Source: Streptococcus gallolyticus subsp. gallolyticus DSM 16831
GTDB lineage: Bacteria > Bacillota > Bacilli > Lactobacillales > Streptococcaceae
Assembly (NCBI RefSeq): GCF_002000985.1
Contig: NZ_CP018822.1
Span: 886,001-950,000 of the forward strand
DNA: 64,000 nucleotides
Direction of reading: 5' to 3'
In this document: piece by piece, positions 28,258 through 38,080 of the stretch
Layout of the letters: every line of letters starts with the position of its first letter
How positions within the stretch are numbered: the first letter of the stretch is position 1
Translations under genes and position numbers: made by a program
The notes under the pieces: generated by a model
Told to the model about the DNA's origin: nothing
The model's database searches: none
The model's input: only the letters and a program-made list of their open reading frames with translations

Positions 28258-28776
28258 ATGGATTTAAAAAATTATATCGCTACAATTGAAAACTATCCTA
28301 AAGAAGGAATCACTTTCCGTGATATTTCTCCTTTGATGGCAGATGGAAATGCTTATAGCTATGCTGTTCGCGAAATTGTACAGTACGCTACTGACAAGAA
28401 AATTGACATGATCGTCGGTCCAGAGGCACGCGGATTTATCGTCGGTTGCCCTGTTGCCTTTGAACTCGGAATTGGCTTCGCACCAGTTCGTAAACCTGGT
28501 AAATTGCCACGTGAAGTAATCTCAGCTGACTACCAAAAAGAATACGGCATTGATACATTATGTATGCACGCTGACGCTATTAAACCTGGACAACGTGTTC
28601 TTATCGTTGACGACCTTTTGGCAACAGGTGGTACTGTTAAAGCAACTATCGAAATGGTAGAACGCCTTGGCGGTGTTGTAGCTGGATGTGCTTTCCTTGT
28701 TGAATTGGACGGCTTGAACGGACGTAAAGCACTTGAAGGTTACGATACAAAAGTTTTAATGAATTTCCCAGGGTAA
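28258..28776 (+). CDS. apt: Adenine phosphoribosyltransferase
   Basis: 172 codons, usual length. It makes AMP from adenine and PRPP. The PRPP motif [13 protein letters not shown] (about 115-127), the flexible loop RKPGKLPRE and the N-terminal [15 protein letters not shown] are classic. Extended -10 TGCTATAAT at 28204-28212; SD AGAAAGAAG. In other streptococci apt often follows recJ; here about 8.9 kb of accessory genes separate them. Confidence 0.97.
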   Translation: MDLKNYIATIENYPKEGITFRDISPLMADGNAYSYAVREIVQYATDKKIDMIVGPEARGFIVGCPVAFELGIGFAPVRKPGKLPREVISADYQKEYGIDTLCMHADAIKPGQRVLIVDDLLATGGTVKATIEMVERLGGVVAGCAFLVELDGLNGRKALEGYDTKVLMNFPG

Positions 28777-28777
28777 T

Positions 28778-28794
28778 TATAGCTAAAAACTATA
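28778..28794. promoter_or_regulatory. MET-box 1 upstream of metA
   Basis: TATAGCTAAAAACTATA, 7-3-7 palindrome with one mismatch. Its end is 45 nt before the metA -10. Confidence 0.82.
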
Positions 28795-28811
28795 ACTACT
28801 TAGAGAAATTA

Positions 28812-28828
28812 TATAATTGAAAACTATA
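28812..28828. promoter_or_regulatory. MET-box 2 overlapping the metA -35
   Basis: TATAATTGAAAACTATA, 34 bp from box 1 (centre to centre), about three helical turns, so both boxes face one side. Confidence 0.78.
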
Positions 28829-28845
28829 TCTCCATATTTTATAAT
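28817..28845 (+). promoter_or_regulatory. metA promoter
   Basis: TTGAAA (28817-28822), 17-nt spacer, TATAAT (28840-28845). It falls inside a long DNA inverted repeat (28825-28877). Confidence 0.75.
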
Positions 28846-28882
28846 ATTACGTAAGACAATATTATAGAATGGAGATATTTTC

Positions 28883-29827
28883 ATGCCAATAAAACTTGAT
28901 AAAGAATTGCCGGCGTTAGACATTTTACGCGAAGAGAATGTCTTCATTATGGATAATAAACGTGCTAAACATCAAGATATTAGACCAATGGATTTTCTCA
29001 TTGTCAACTTGATGCCAACAAAAGAAGTGACAGAGACACAGCTTTTACGCCTGTTAGCCAATACGCCTTTGCAGATTAATGTTGAGTTTCTTTATATGAC
29101 GAGCCATGAGTCTAAAAATACAACTGCTGAACATTTAGAAACTTTTTACAAAACATTTGACGATGTGCGACATAAGTATTATGATGGATTAATCATAACA
29201 GGTGCTCCTGTTGAAACTTTGGATTATGAAGAAGTTGATTACTGGAGCGAACTTTGTCAAATCTTTGATTGGTCTAAAACACACGTTTATTCAACCCTTC
29301 ATCTTTGTTGGGGAGCGCAAGCGGGTTTATACTATAAATACGGCATCAAAAAAGTTTTGTTAGACCGTAAGTTATCAGGTATTTTTTCACAAGACGTTGT
29401 TAGCCCTGAAAATCCTATCGTACGTGGATTCGATGATAGTTTTATGGCGCCACATTCACGTTATACCGAGGTGCGTCGTGAAGACGTTGAAAAAATTGAT
29501 GACTTGGAAGTTATTGCGGCTAGTGAAGCTGTTGGCTTGTCTATTGTGGCTAGTAAAGATTTGCGTGAAGTTTATAGCTTTGGACATTTAGAATATGATC
29601 GAGAAACCCTTGATAGGGAATATAAACGTGATGTTAAGGTTGGAAAAAATCCTAACATTCCAGAACACTATTATTTGAATGACGACCCCGCCCAAAATGT
29701 GCCAATGCACTGGAATTTGGCAGCAACAACATTCTTTAGTAACTGGATTAATTATGCTGTTTATCAGGAAACTCCATATTCATTGGAAGAACTGGAAAAA
29801 GATTTTTCATTTTATGGTTACCTATAA
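28883..29827 (+). CDS. metA: Homoserine O-acetyltransferase (MetA type)
   Basis: 314 codons. First committed step of methionine synthesis. Catalytic Cys142 ([10 protein letters not shown]), His/Glu pair in FGHLEYDRE near 235. Residue 111 is Glu (ITGAPVE), the residue known to select acetyl-CoA, whereas Gly at this place (E. coli ITGAPLG) selects succinyl-CoA. I therefore name it acetyltransferase despite the usual homoserine succinyltransferase label. SD GGAG 8 nt before ATG. Two MET-boxes upstream point to MtaR/MetR control. Confidence 0.95.
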   Translation: MPIKLDKELPALDILREENVFIMDNKRAKHQDIRPMDFLIVNLMPTKEVTETQLLRLLANTPLQINVEFLYMTSHESKNTTAEHLETFYKTFDDVRHKYYDGLIITGAPVETLDYEEVDYWSELCQIFDWSKTHVYSTLHLCWGAQAGLYYKYGIKKVLLDRKLSGIFSQDVVSPENPIVRGFDDSFMAPHSRYTEVRREDVEKIDDLEVIAASEAVGLSIVASKDLREVYSFGHLEYDRETLDREYKRDVKVGKNPNIPEHYYLNDDPAQNVPMHWNLAATTFFSNWINYAVYQETPYSLEELEKDFSFYGYL

Positions 29828-29917
29828 TCAGACAGGGCTGATTTTCTGACAATAAAACGTGCTAAATCTCTATCTCGGATGACTTGATGGATACGATTAT
29901 CTTTTAGGAATATTATT

Positions 29918-30592
29918 ATGAGTTTTTTAGAAAATTTTAAATCGGGTAATTTGGTGTTACCGAGTGCTCTTCTTTTTCATTATAAAGATATCTTCAAAAG
30001 TTCAGATGACTTTTTGATTTGGCAGTTTATTTATTTGCAAAACACGACCAAAATGGATGACTTGGCGCCTAGTCAAATTGCGACTGCTTTAGACAAGACA
30101 GTTGCCGAAGTGAATCGTTCGATTTCTGATTTGACAGCGCAAGGTCTTTTGGATATGAAAACCATTGAGCTTGGTAGTGAAATTGAGGTTATTTTTGATG
30201 CAAGTCCAGTCTTGGCACTTTTGGATGACTTGTTAGCTAAACCTGCAGAGACCCAAGAAAACCAAGCTTCAAATCCTATCAAAGAATTGGTTGAAGATTT
30301 TGAGCGTGAGTTAGGACGTATGCTTAGTCCATTTGAACTGGAAGATTTGCAAAAAACAATTCGTGAGGACAAGACAGACCCTGATTTGGTTCGGGCAGCC
30401 CTTCGTGAAGCTGTTTTTAATGGTAAAACAAATTGGAATTATATCAATGCGATTTTACGTAACTGGCGTCGTGAGGGGATTACAACCATGCGTCAAGTTG
30501 AGGAACGTCGTAAAGAGCACGAGGACTCGAAAGCAGGCAAAGTATCCGTATCAGATGATTTTCTAGCTGCTATGGATTTATGGAGTGACTAA
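29918..30592 (+). CDS. dnaD: DnaD-domain replication initiation protein
   Basis: 224 codons. N-terminal winged helix (about 1-95, DNA remodelling) and C-terminal DnaB_2/DnaD domain with FERELGRMLSPFELEDLQKTI and the terminal YINAILRNWRREGITT motif (YxxxILxxW). It helps primosome loading at the origin and at restart forks. SD AGGAA. Its stop overlaps the nth start by one base (TAATG), a conserved DnaD-Nth pairing. Confidence 0.95.
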   Translation: MSFLENFKSGNLVLPSALLFHYKDIFKSSDDFLIWQFIYLQNTTKMDDLAPSQIATALDKTVAEVNRSISDLTAQGLLDMKTIELGSEIEVIFDASPVLALLDDLLAKPAETQENQASNPIKELVEDFERELGRMLSPFELEDLQKTIREDKTDPDLVRAALREAVFNGKTNWNYINAILRNWRREGITTMRQVEERRKEHEDSKAGKVSVSDDFLAAMDLWSD

Positions 30593-31242
30593 TGAGAGTA
30601 GGACGCGAACGTTTAAAGAAAATCTTAGCTATTATCGGTGAGATGTATCCAGAGGCACGTGGTGAATTGGAGTGGGAGACACCATTTCAATTGCTAATCG
30701 CGGTCATTTTATCTGCGCAAACGACAGATAAGGCGGTTAATAAAATCACGCCAAACCTTTGGAAAAAGTACCCTGAAATTGCTGATTTAGCTAGTGCAAA
30801 TCTAGCGGATGTTGAAGATTGCCTGAGAACGATTGGTCTTTATAAAAACAAAGCCAAAAATATCGTCAAGACAGCGCGAGCTATTTTACGAGATTTTGAT
30901 GGCAAGGTTCCAAAGACTCATAAGGAGCTTGAAAGCTTGCCTGGAGTTGGACGTAAGACGGCTAATGTTGTTTTGGCAGAAGTGTATGGTATCCCATCCA
31001 TCGCTGTGGATACTCATGTGTCACGTATCGCTAAACGTCTCAATATCTCAGCACCAGATGCTGATGTTACCGAAATTGAGCAAGACTTGATGAAGAAAAT
31101 TCCAAAGAAAGATTGGATTTTAACACATCATCGCTTGATTTTCTTTGGACGTTATCATTGCTTGGCTAAAAAGCCAAAATGTGACATCTGCCCCGTTCAA
31201 TCCTACTGCAAGTATTACAAAGATAATGTGAAAAATAATTAA
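30592..31242 (+). CDS. nth: Endonuclease III
   Basis: 216 codons. DNA glycosylase/AP lyase for oxidised pyrimidines. Helix-hairpin-helix ELESLPGVGRKTANVVL with the catalytic Lys (GVGRKT) and Asp (VDTHVSRIAKRL). The 4Fe-4S ligands are present as CX6CX2CX5C in CLAKKPKCDICPVQSYC. Coupled to dnaD. A terminator begins at the stop codon. Confidence 0.97.
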   Translation: MRVGRERLKKILAIIGEMYPEARGELEWETPFQLLIAVILSAQTTDKAVNKITPNLWKKYPEIADLASANLADVEDCLRTIGLYKNKAKNIVKTARAILRDFDGKVPKTHKELESLPGVGRKTANVVLAEVYGIPSIAVDTHVSRIAKRLNISAPDADVTEIEQDLMKKIPKKDWILTHHRLIFFGRYHCLAKKPKCDICPVQSYCKYYKDNVKNN

Positions 31243-31266
31243 GCAGTTCTTTTTGAACTGCTTTTT
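31241..31266 (+). terminator. Terminator after nth, overlapping trmK promoter
   Basis: AAGCAGTTC/GAACTGCTT with T-tail. The extended -10 TGATATAAT (31266-31274) of the next operon begins in this tail. Confidence 0.88.
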
Positions 31267-31305
31267 GATATAATTGAAATGAATGATATTTTAGAAGGAA
31301 AATTT

Positions 31306-31992
31306 ATGCAGACAGTATTATCACAACGTTTGGCTGCCGTGGCGGAATTTGTGCCACAGGGGGCACGTTTACTTGATGTTGGAAGTGACCATGCTTACTT
31401 ACCAATTGTTTTGACAGAAGAGGAAAAAATTTCATTTGCTATTGCAGGTGAAGTGGTTAAAGGACCTTATGAATCAGCGCTTCATAATGTTGCAGGAGCT
31501 GGTTTAGCTGATAAAATCGCTGTTCGTTTAGCAGACGGTTTAGCGGCTTTTGACGAATCTGATAATGTGACAGCTATCACCATTTGTGGCATGGGTGGTG
31601 GTTTGATTGCTGATATTCTCGCAGCTGGCGTTGATAAATTAGCAAGTGTTGAGCGTCTGATTTTACAAGCTAATAACCGTGAGGATGAGCTTCGTGCTTG
31701 GCTTATGGCAAATCATTTCAAAATTATTGCGGAAAAAATCATGACTGAAAATGATAAATTCTACGAAATCATGGTGGTAGAACATGGGGAAATGACTTTG
31801 TCGGATACAGAATTGCGTTTTGGACCATTTTTAAACCAAGAAAAATCAGCAATCTTCAAATTACGTTGGAAACGTGAATTGAAAAAATTAGAGATTGCTT
31901 TGCCACATGTTCCTAAAAATCGTATCGATGACCGAGCAGCCATTTCACAAAAAATAGCAGCAATTAAGGAGGCTATCAATGAAAGCAAGTGA
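31306..31992 (+). CDS. trmK: tRNA (adenine-N1)-methyltransferase TrmK
   Basis: 228 codons from ATG 31306, chosen for SD GAAGGAA (31294-31300); an upstream ATG at 31279 has none. Methylates A22 of tRNA. SAM motif [18 protein letters not shown], then [11 protein letters not shown] and [14 protein letters not shown]. The C-terminal coiled helices fit TrmK. Overlaps the Nif3 gene by 14 nt, the conserved TrmK-Nif3 pair. Confidence 0.94.
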   Translation: MQTVLSQRLAAVAEFVPQGARLLDVGSDHAYLPIVLTEEEKISFAIAGEVVKGPYESALHNVAGAGLADKIAVRLADGLAAFDESDNVTAITICGMGGGLIADILAAGVDKLASVERLILQANNREDELRAWLMANHFKIIAEKIMTENDKFYEIMVVEHGEMTLSDTELRFGPFLNQEKSAIFKLRWKRELKKLEIALPHVPKNRIDDRAAISQKIAAIKEAINESK

Positions 31993-32767
31993 GATTATTG
32001 CTCGTTATGAGGCGTATTGCCCACGTGAATTATCTATGGAAGGAGATATTTCAGGGCTTCAAATTGGCACCCTTGATAAGGATGTTAATCGTGTGATGAT
32101 TGCGCTTGATGTCCGTGAGACGACGGTTGCAGAAGCAATTGAAAAAGGTGTTGATTTGATTATTGTTAAACACGCTCCGATTTTTAAACCGCTTAAGGAC
32201 TTGGTCGCAACGGCACAAAATCAGATTTACCTTGACTTGGTGAAGCACGATATTGCCGTTTATGTTAGTCATACTAACATTGATATTGTGCCAGATGGTT
32301 TAAATGATTGGTTTTGTGAGCTCTTGGAGATTACGGACACTGACATTTTGACACCAACTGCAGATAGCTATGGGATTGGTCGTATCGGAAAGATTGAGAA
32401 GCAGACTTTTTCCGATTTTGCATTAAAAGTAAAAGAAAAATTCCATTTGGATAGTGTACGCCTAGTTGCTTATGGAAATCAAGAAACTCTCGTTAACCGT
32501 GTTGCGATTTGTGGCGGAAGTGGTCAAGGATTTTATCGTGACGCAATGGAAAAAGGGGCACAAGTGTATATCACAGGAGATATTTATTATCACACAGCCC
32601 AAGAAATGATTACCAACGGCATGCTTGCGATTGACCCTGGGCATCACATCGAGGTGCTTTTTATCGATAAATTGGTTGAAAAATTCAATGCTTGGAAAGC
32701 CGATAATCAATGGAATGTTGATTTTATAGCCAGCCAAGCCGAAACTAATCCATTTTATCATTTGTAA
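31979..32767 (+). CDS. Nif3-like dinuclear metal centre protein
   Basis: 262 codons. Metal ligands typical of Nif3/Yqf[13 protein letters not shown] (H), [10 protein letters not shown] (H..D), and near the C-terminus [11 protein letters not shown] and [11 protein letters not shown] (H, E). This is the short form without the inserted PII-like domain. Proposed to be a GTP cyclohydrolase-like hydrolase, role unproven. SD AAGGAGG lies inside trmK. Confidence 0.92.
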   Translation: MKASEIIARYEAYCPRELSMEGDISGLQIGTLDKDVNRVMIALDVRETTVAEAIEKGVDLIIVKHAPIFKPLKDLVATAQNQIYLDLVKHDIAVYVSHTNIDIVPDGLNDWFCELLEITDTDILTPTADSYGIGRIGKIEKQTFSDFALKVKEKFHLDSVRLVAYGNQETLVNRVAICGGSGQGFYRDAMEKGAQVYITGDIYYHTAQEMITNGMLAIDPGHHIEVLFIDKLVEKFNAWKADNQWNVDFIASQAETNPFYHL

Positions 32768-32776
32768 TAAGTTGTG

Positions 32777-32807
32777 GGATTGAGAAGAAGTCTCAATCCT
32801 ATTTTTG
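32777..32807 (+). terminator. Terminator after Nif3 gene
   Basis: GGATTGAGA/TCTCAATCC around AGAAG, followed by TATTTTT. Confidence 0.88.
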
Positions 32808-32953
32808 TTTAAAAATGTCATGTTAATGCAGAATTTGTGCTATTTTAGTGCAGGAAATTCCTGAAAACCTTGCAAAAATAGGAAACTTAGTGACAGCATT
32901 TCCAAAAAATGGTAAAATAGGACTGATAATTAATAAAGAGGGAGACCTTAACT

Positions 32954-33823
32954 ATGAAAGGTATTATTCTAGCAGGAGGATCTGGTACACGTTTGTACCC
33001 ATTGACTCGTGCGGCTTCAAAACAACTTATGCCAGTGTATGATAAACCAATGATTTACTATCCACTGTCTACACTAATGTTGGCAGGAATTCGAGATATT
33101 TTAATCATCTCAACACCGACTGACATCCATCGTTTTGAAGAATTACTTGGTGATGGGTCAGAATTTGGAATTTCACTTTCTTATGCCGTCCAACCAAGCC
33201 CAGATGGATTGGCACAAGCTTTTATCATCGGTGAAGAATTCATCGGTGATGACAACGTTGCTCTTATCTTAGGAGACAACATTTATCATGGACCAGGACT
33301 TAGCAAAATGCTTCAAAAAGCAGCTAGCAAAGAAAAAGGGGCTACTGTCTTTGGTTACCAAGTCAAAGACCCAGAACGTTTTGGTGTTGTTGAATTTGAC
33401 GACAATCGCAACGCGATTTCAATCGAAGAAAAACCAGAACATCCAAAATCTCACTATGCTGTAACAGGTCTTTATTTCTATGACAATGATGTTGTTGAAA
33501 TTGCTAAAAGCATTAAACCAAGTGCGCGTGGTGAACTTGAAATTACAGATGTCAACAAAGTTTACCTTGAACGTGGCGACCTTTCTGTAGAAGTTATGGA
33601 ACGTGGTTTTGCATGGCTTGATACAGGAACGCACGAAAGTCTTTTGGAAGCAGCTCAATACATTGAAACTGTACAACGTATGCAAAATCTTCAAGTGGCA
33701 AATTTGGAAGAAATTGCTTACCGCATGGGTTACATCACAAAAGAAGATGTTCATAATCTTGCACAACCATTGAAGAAAAACGAATACGGAAAATACTTGC
33801 TTCGTTTGATTGGAGAAGAGTAA
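32954..33823 (+). CDS. rmlA: Glucose-1-phosphate thymidylyltransferase
   Basis: 289 codons. Makes dTDP-glucose, first step to dTDP-L-rhamnose for cell-wall rhamnose polysaccharide. Nucleotide motif [16 protein letters not shown] at the start, [30 protein letters not shown](E/K) and [22 protein letters not shown] extended -10 near 32910-32918, SD GAGGGAGA. Stop overlaps the rmlC start (TAATG). Confidence 0.97.
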   Translation: MKGIILAGGSGTRLYPLTRAASKQLMPVYDKPMIYYPLSTLMLAGIRDILIISTPTDIHRFEELLGDGSEFGISLSYAVQPSPDGLAQAFIIGEEFIGDDNVALILGDNIYHGPGLSKMLQKAASKEKGATVFGYQVKDPERFGVVEFDDNRNAISIEEKPEHPKSHYAVTGLYFYDNDVVEIAKSIKPSARGELEITDVNKVYLERGDLSVEVMERGFAWLDTGTHESLLEAAQYIETVQRMQNLQVANLEEIAYRMGYITKEDVHNLAQPLKKNEYGKYLLRLIGEE

Positions 33824-34416
33824 TGACAGAACAGTTTTTTGGTAAAGAATTAGCAGCGCGCAAAATTGAAGCTATCCCTGGAATGATTGAATTTGATATT
33901 CCAGTTCACGGTGACAACCGCGGATGGTTCAAAGAAAACTTCCAAAAAGAAAAAATGGTTCCTCTTGGTTTCCCAGAATCTTTCTTTGCAGAAGGTAAAT
34001 TACAAAATAACGTCAGCTTCTCGCATAAAAATGTTTTGCGTGGACTTCATGCAGAACCTTGGGATAAATACATTTCTGTGGCTGACGAAGGTAAAGTTCT
34101 AGGGTCATGGGTTGACCTACGTGAAGGTGACAGTTTCGGTCATGTTTATCAAACTGTTATTGATGCCTCAAAAGGTATCTTTGTTCCTCGCGGTGTTGCC
34201 AATGGTTTCCAAGTATTGTCTGATAAAGTTGCTTATAGCTACTTGGTTAACGATTACTGGGCACTTGAACTCAAACCAAAATATGCCTTTGTTAACTATG
34301 CAGACCCAACATTAGGCATTAAATGGGAAAACTTGGAAGCAGCAGAAGTCTCTGAAGCTGACAAAAATCACCCATTGCTTAAAGACGTTAAACCATTAAG
34401 CAAAGAGGATTTGTAA
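33823..34416 (+). CDS. rmlC: dTDP-4-dehydrorhamnose 3,5-epimerase-like protein
   Basis: 197 codons. Cupin fold with RmlC features: DNRGWFKENFQKEKM, NVSFSHKNVLRGLHAE (catalytic His in RGLH), FVPRGVANGFQVLSD and NDYWALELKPKYAFVNYADPTLGIKW. Some segments differ from enterobacterial RmlC, as usual for the streptococcal protein. Coupled to rmlA. Third-step enzyme of dTDP-rhamnose synthesis; rmlD is not in the window. Confidence 0.92.
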   Translation: MTEQFFGKELAARKIEAIPGMIEFDIPVHGDNRGWFKENFQKEKMVPLGFPESFFAEGKLQNNVSFSHKNVLRGLHAEPWDKYISVADEGKVLGSWVDLREGDSFGHVYQTVIDASKGIFVPRGVANGFQVLSDKVAYSYLVNDYWALELKPKYAFVNYADPTLGIKWENLEAAEVSEADKNHPLLKDVKPLSKEDL

Positions 34417-34436
34417 TACCTAATAAAAAATAAATC

Positions 34437-34573
34437 AGAAAGGAATGTTCAGTTTATTAAAAAACTGAACACGGGACTAAATCTCTGAGAAAAAAGATAA
34501 ATCTTCCTAGACGCTAGTCGTCTGCGTCGGATTTTCTATTTTTCCACGAGATTTTTCGCAAGCGAAACGTCCC
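34437..34573 (+). other. Structured insert between SD and rmlB start
   Basis: SD-like AGAAAGGAAT (34437-34446) is followed at once by hairpin GTTCAGTTT/AAACTGAAC (34447-34470). A second large fold has outer stem GGGAC (34473-34477)/GTCCC (34569-34573) and AAATCTC (34479-34485)/GAGATTT (34548-34554), with inner GAAAAA/TTTTTC, AAATC/GATTT and GACGC/GCGTC stems plus a TTCG-CAAG-CGAA side hairpin. ATG follows 15 nt after the fold. Base composition and nesting suggest a small mobile structured repeat. Confidence 0.6.
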
Positions 34574-34585
34574 TTTGTATCTTAA

Positions 34586-35638
<1,053 letters not shown>

Positions 35639-35642
35639 TCAT

Positions 35643-35690
35643 AAAAGCCTATCGTATCAAGGGTTACAGCTTGTGCGATAGGCTTTTTTT
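35643..35690 (+). terminator. Terminator after rml cluster
   Basis: AAAAGCCTATCG (35643-35654) / CGATAGGCTTTT (35676-35687), long loop, T7 tail. Confidence 0.85.
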
Positions 35691-35775
35691 GTGTATAAGG
35701 GGCATTTTCGGGGGTAACGTAGGGGTAGAAAAGTGGTATAATAAATTTAATTTTTTCGGTAAAGGAGGAACAGTG

Positions 35776-36198
35776 ATGAAAGATGATGTAAAATTAGCTC
35801 ACGAAATTGCTAAAAGAGCACATCACGGTCAAGTTGACAAAGCTGGTGCGCCGTATATTTTACACCCTGAGACGGTGGCATCGTTTGTCACGAAAGATGA
35901 TGAAAAAATTGTTGCCTATTTACACGATGTGATAGAAGACACTCCTTATCAGCTGAGTGATTTAGAAGAAGCAGGTTTCTCGTCTGAAATCATAAAAGCA
36001 GTTGATTTATTGACTAGAAAAGATGGGCAATCGTACAAGCAATATCTTAAACTTGTTAAAACAAATGAATTAGCACGTGTTGTCAAATTGGCGGATTTAA
36101 AGCACAATTCAGATTTATCAAGGCTAGCTCAGGTCACTCGAAACGACATCAAACGTCTGAAAAAATACCAAGATGCCATTATATTTTTAAGCACTTAG
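35776..36198 (+). CDS. Small HD hydrolase resembling (p)ppGpp hydrolases
   Basis: 140 codons from ATG 35776, placed by AAAGGAGGAACAGTG. The HD pattern of RelA/SpoT/MESH1 hydrolases is complete: His30 (PYILHP), His50-Asp51 and Glu54-Asp55 (YLHDVIEDT), Asp107 (VKLADLKHN). HGQVDKAGAPYILHP is close to the AHxGQxRKxGxPYIxHP signature. No synthetase or TGS/ACT domain, so it is a stand-alone hydrolase candidate; alarmone activity is inference. The terminator stem begins in its last codons. Confidence 0.8.
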   Translation: MKDDVKLAHEIAKRAHHGQVDKAGAPYILHPETVASFVTKDDEKIVAYLHDVIEDTPYQLSDLEEAGFSSEIIKAVDLLTRKDGQSYKQYLKLVKTNELARVVKLADLKHNSDLSRLAQVTRNDIKRLKKYQDAIIFLST

Positions 36199-36217
36199 AT
36201 AGCTCTATGTGCTTTTT
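36189..36217 (+). terminator. Terminator overlapping the HD gene stop
   Basis: AAGCAC (36189-36194) / GTGCTT (36209-36214) with T5; left arm lies in the last sense codons. Confidence 0.7.
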
Positions 36218-36317
36218 ATCCCCTTAAAAATAGGAAATACCGTCTAAGTTAACCTTTGATTCAAGAATTGTCCTTAGTTTTCTGGTACAATAGAATAAAA
36301 CAAGAAAGAAGAGAGAA

Positions 36318-36800
36318 ATGACAAAATTAGCAACGATTTGTTATATTGATAATGGTGAAGCGCTTTTGCTTTTACATCGCAATAAGAAACCAAATGATGT
36401 TCACGAAGGAAAATGGATTTCTGTTGGTGGTAAGCTAGAAGCAGGCGAGACACCAGATGAATGTGCGAAACGTGAGATTTTCGAGGAAACGCATTTTACT
36501 GTTAAAGAAATGGATTTCAAGGGAGTGATTACGTTCCCAGAATTCACACCAGGGCATGATTGGTACACTTATGTTTTCAAGGTAACCGATTTTGAGGGAG
36601 AATTGATTTCTGATGAAGAGTCACGTGAAGGAACTTTAGAGTGGGTGCCTTACGACCAAGTTCTATCAAAACCGACTTGGGAGGGTGACTACGAAATTTT
36701 TAAATGGATTTTGGATGATGTGCCATTCTTTTCAGCCAAATTTACTTATGACGACGAACAGCGCTTGATTGATAAAAGCGTGACATTTTATGATAAATGA
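36318..36800 (+). CDS. mutX: Nudix hydrolase, 8-oxo-dGTPase-like
   Basis: 160 codons. Complete Nudix box GGKLEAGETPDECAKREIFEETH (GX5EX7REUXEE). Length and the N-terminal ATICYIDNGEALLLLHRNKKPND match streptococcal MutX, which removes oxidised dGTP. Extended -10 TGGTACAAT at 36283-36291, SD AGAAGAGAG. Confidence 0.88.
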   Translation: MTKLATICYIDNGEALLLLHRNKKPNDVHEGKWISVGGKLEAGETPDECAKREIFEETHFTVKEMDFKGVITFPEFTPGHDWYTYVFKVTDFEGELISDEESREGTLEWVPYDQVLSKPTWEGDYEIFKWILDDVPFFSAKFTYDDEQRLIDKSVTFYDK

Positions 36801-36892
36801 GTGAATCGTTCTAAAAAATGGTGATTTTAATAGAAAATGCTATAATGGAAATTAGTTTAATCATTGATTGCAAACAGTAGTGAGGAGTTTTC

Positions 36893-38080
36893 ATGAAATA
36901 TCATCAAGAGAAGAAATTTACAGATTCTTGGTTTTTTAAATGGTTTTTAAATAATCAAGCAGTTGTCGCTGTTTTGATTACTTTTCTTGTGTTTTTAACC
37001 CTTTATCTCTTTACCAAGATTTCATTTTTATTTACGCCGATTATATCTTTTATAGCTATTATTATGTTGCCTTTGGTGATTTCGGCAATTCTCTATTATT
37101 TAATCAAACCCTTGGTTGATTTTATTGAGAAACGTGGCGTTAGTCGGACAACTTCTATTTTTATTGTGTTTGCGATTATCATTGCTTTGCTAATCTGGGC
37201 TGTGGCAAGCTTTATCCCAACGATTCAAGAACAGTTAACGTCTTTCGTTGAGAATTTACCAAGTTATGTTAGAAGCATTAATGTTGAAGCCAATAAATTT
37301 TTAGAGAGCCCTTGGCTAGCCAATTATCAAGAAGAATTGGAAGAAATGCTGTCAAATGTGAGCACGAAAGCGATTGATTATGCGGAAAGCTTTTCAAAAA
37401 ATGCGATTGACTGGGCATCAAATTTTGCCAGTGCGATTGCTCGTGTAACTGTGGCAATCATTATGTCGCCTTTTATCTTATTTTATTTCTTGCGTGATAG
37501 CGGTAAGATGAAAGAAGGCTTATTAAAAACACTTCCGACACGAATGCGCCGCCCAATTTCGCGTGTTCTCGGTGATATTAATAAACAATTGGCTGGTTAT
37601 GTTCAAGGACAAGTAACGGTTGCTATTGTTGTTGGTATTATGTTTACGATTTTCTTTAATATTATTGGTTTGCGTTATGCGGCTACTTTTGGGATTATCG
37701 CTGGTTTTCTTAATATGATTCCTTATCTTGGAAGCTTTCTTGCCATGGTTCCAGTCGTTATCATGGGAGTTGTCCAAGGTCCGATTATGCTCATTAAAGT
37801 TTTGATAACATTTGTTGTTGAGCAGACAATCGAGGGACGTTTTGTTTCACCTTTGGTTCTGGGAAGCAAATTGAGCATTCACCCGATTACCATCATGTTT
37901 ATTTTGCTAACGTCTGGGTCAATGTTTGGTGTTTGGGGCGTTTTCCTAGGGATTCCAATTTACGCTTCAATCAAAGTTGTTGTTAAAGAAATTTTTGAAT
38001 GGTACAAACGTATCAGTGGTTTGTATGAGGAAGAAGTACTTGTTATAGAAGGGGAAGAAAAAGCTAAAGATGTTGAATAG
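36893..38080 (+). CDS. AI-2E-family transporter-like membrane protein
   Basis: 395 codons, about eight membrane segments with a long external helical part (about 110-190). Family pattern in the C-terminal half: GFLNMIPYLGSFLAMVPVVIMG and LGSKLSIHPITIMFILLTSGSMFGVWGVFLGIPIYA. Members export AI-2 in E. coli or act as Na+/H+ antiporters; no substrate can be set here. Extended -10 TGCTATAAT (36838-36846), SD GAGGAG. Overlaps the TPR gene by 11 nt. Confidence 0.88.
   Translation: MKYHQEKKFTDSWFFKWFLNNQAVVAVLITFLVFLTLYLFTKISFLFTPIISFIAIIMLPLVISAILYYLIKPLVDFIEKRGVSRTTSIFIVFAIIIALLIWAVASFIPTIQEQLTSFVENLPSYVRSINVEANKFLESPWLANYQEELEEMLSNVSTKAIDYAESFSKNAIDWASNFASAIARVTVAIIMSPFILFYFLRDSGKMKEGLLKTLPTRMRRPISRVLGDINKQLAGYVQGQVTVAIVVGIMFTIFFNIIGLRYAATFGIIAGFLNMIPYLGSFLAMVPVVIMGVVQGPIMLIKVLITFVVEQTIEGRFVSPLVLGSKLSIHPITIMFILLTSGSMFGVWGVFLGIPIYASIKVVVKEIFEWYKRISGLYEEEVLVIEGEEKAKDVE

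Noticed and set aside
28825..28882. RNA hairpin hiding the metA SD
   Set aside because: The left arm lies upstream of the predicted transcription start, so the main mRNA cannot form it; kept only as a DNA inverted repeat.
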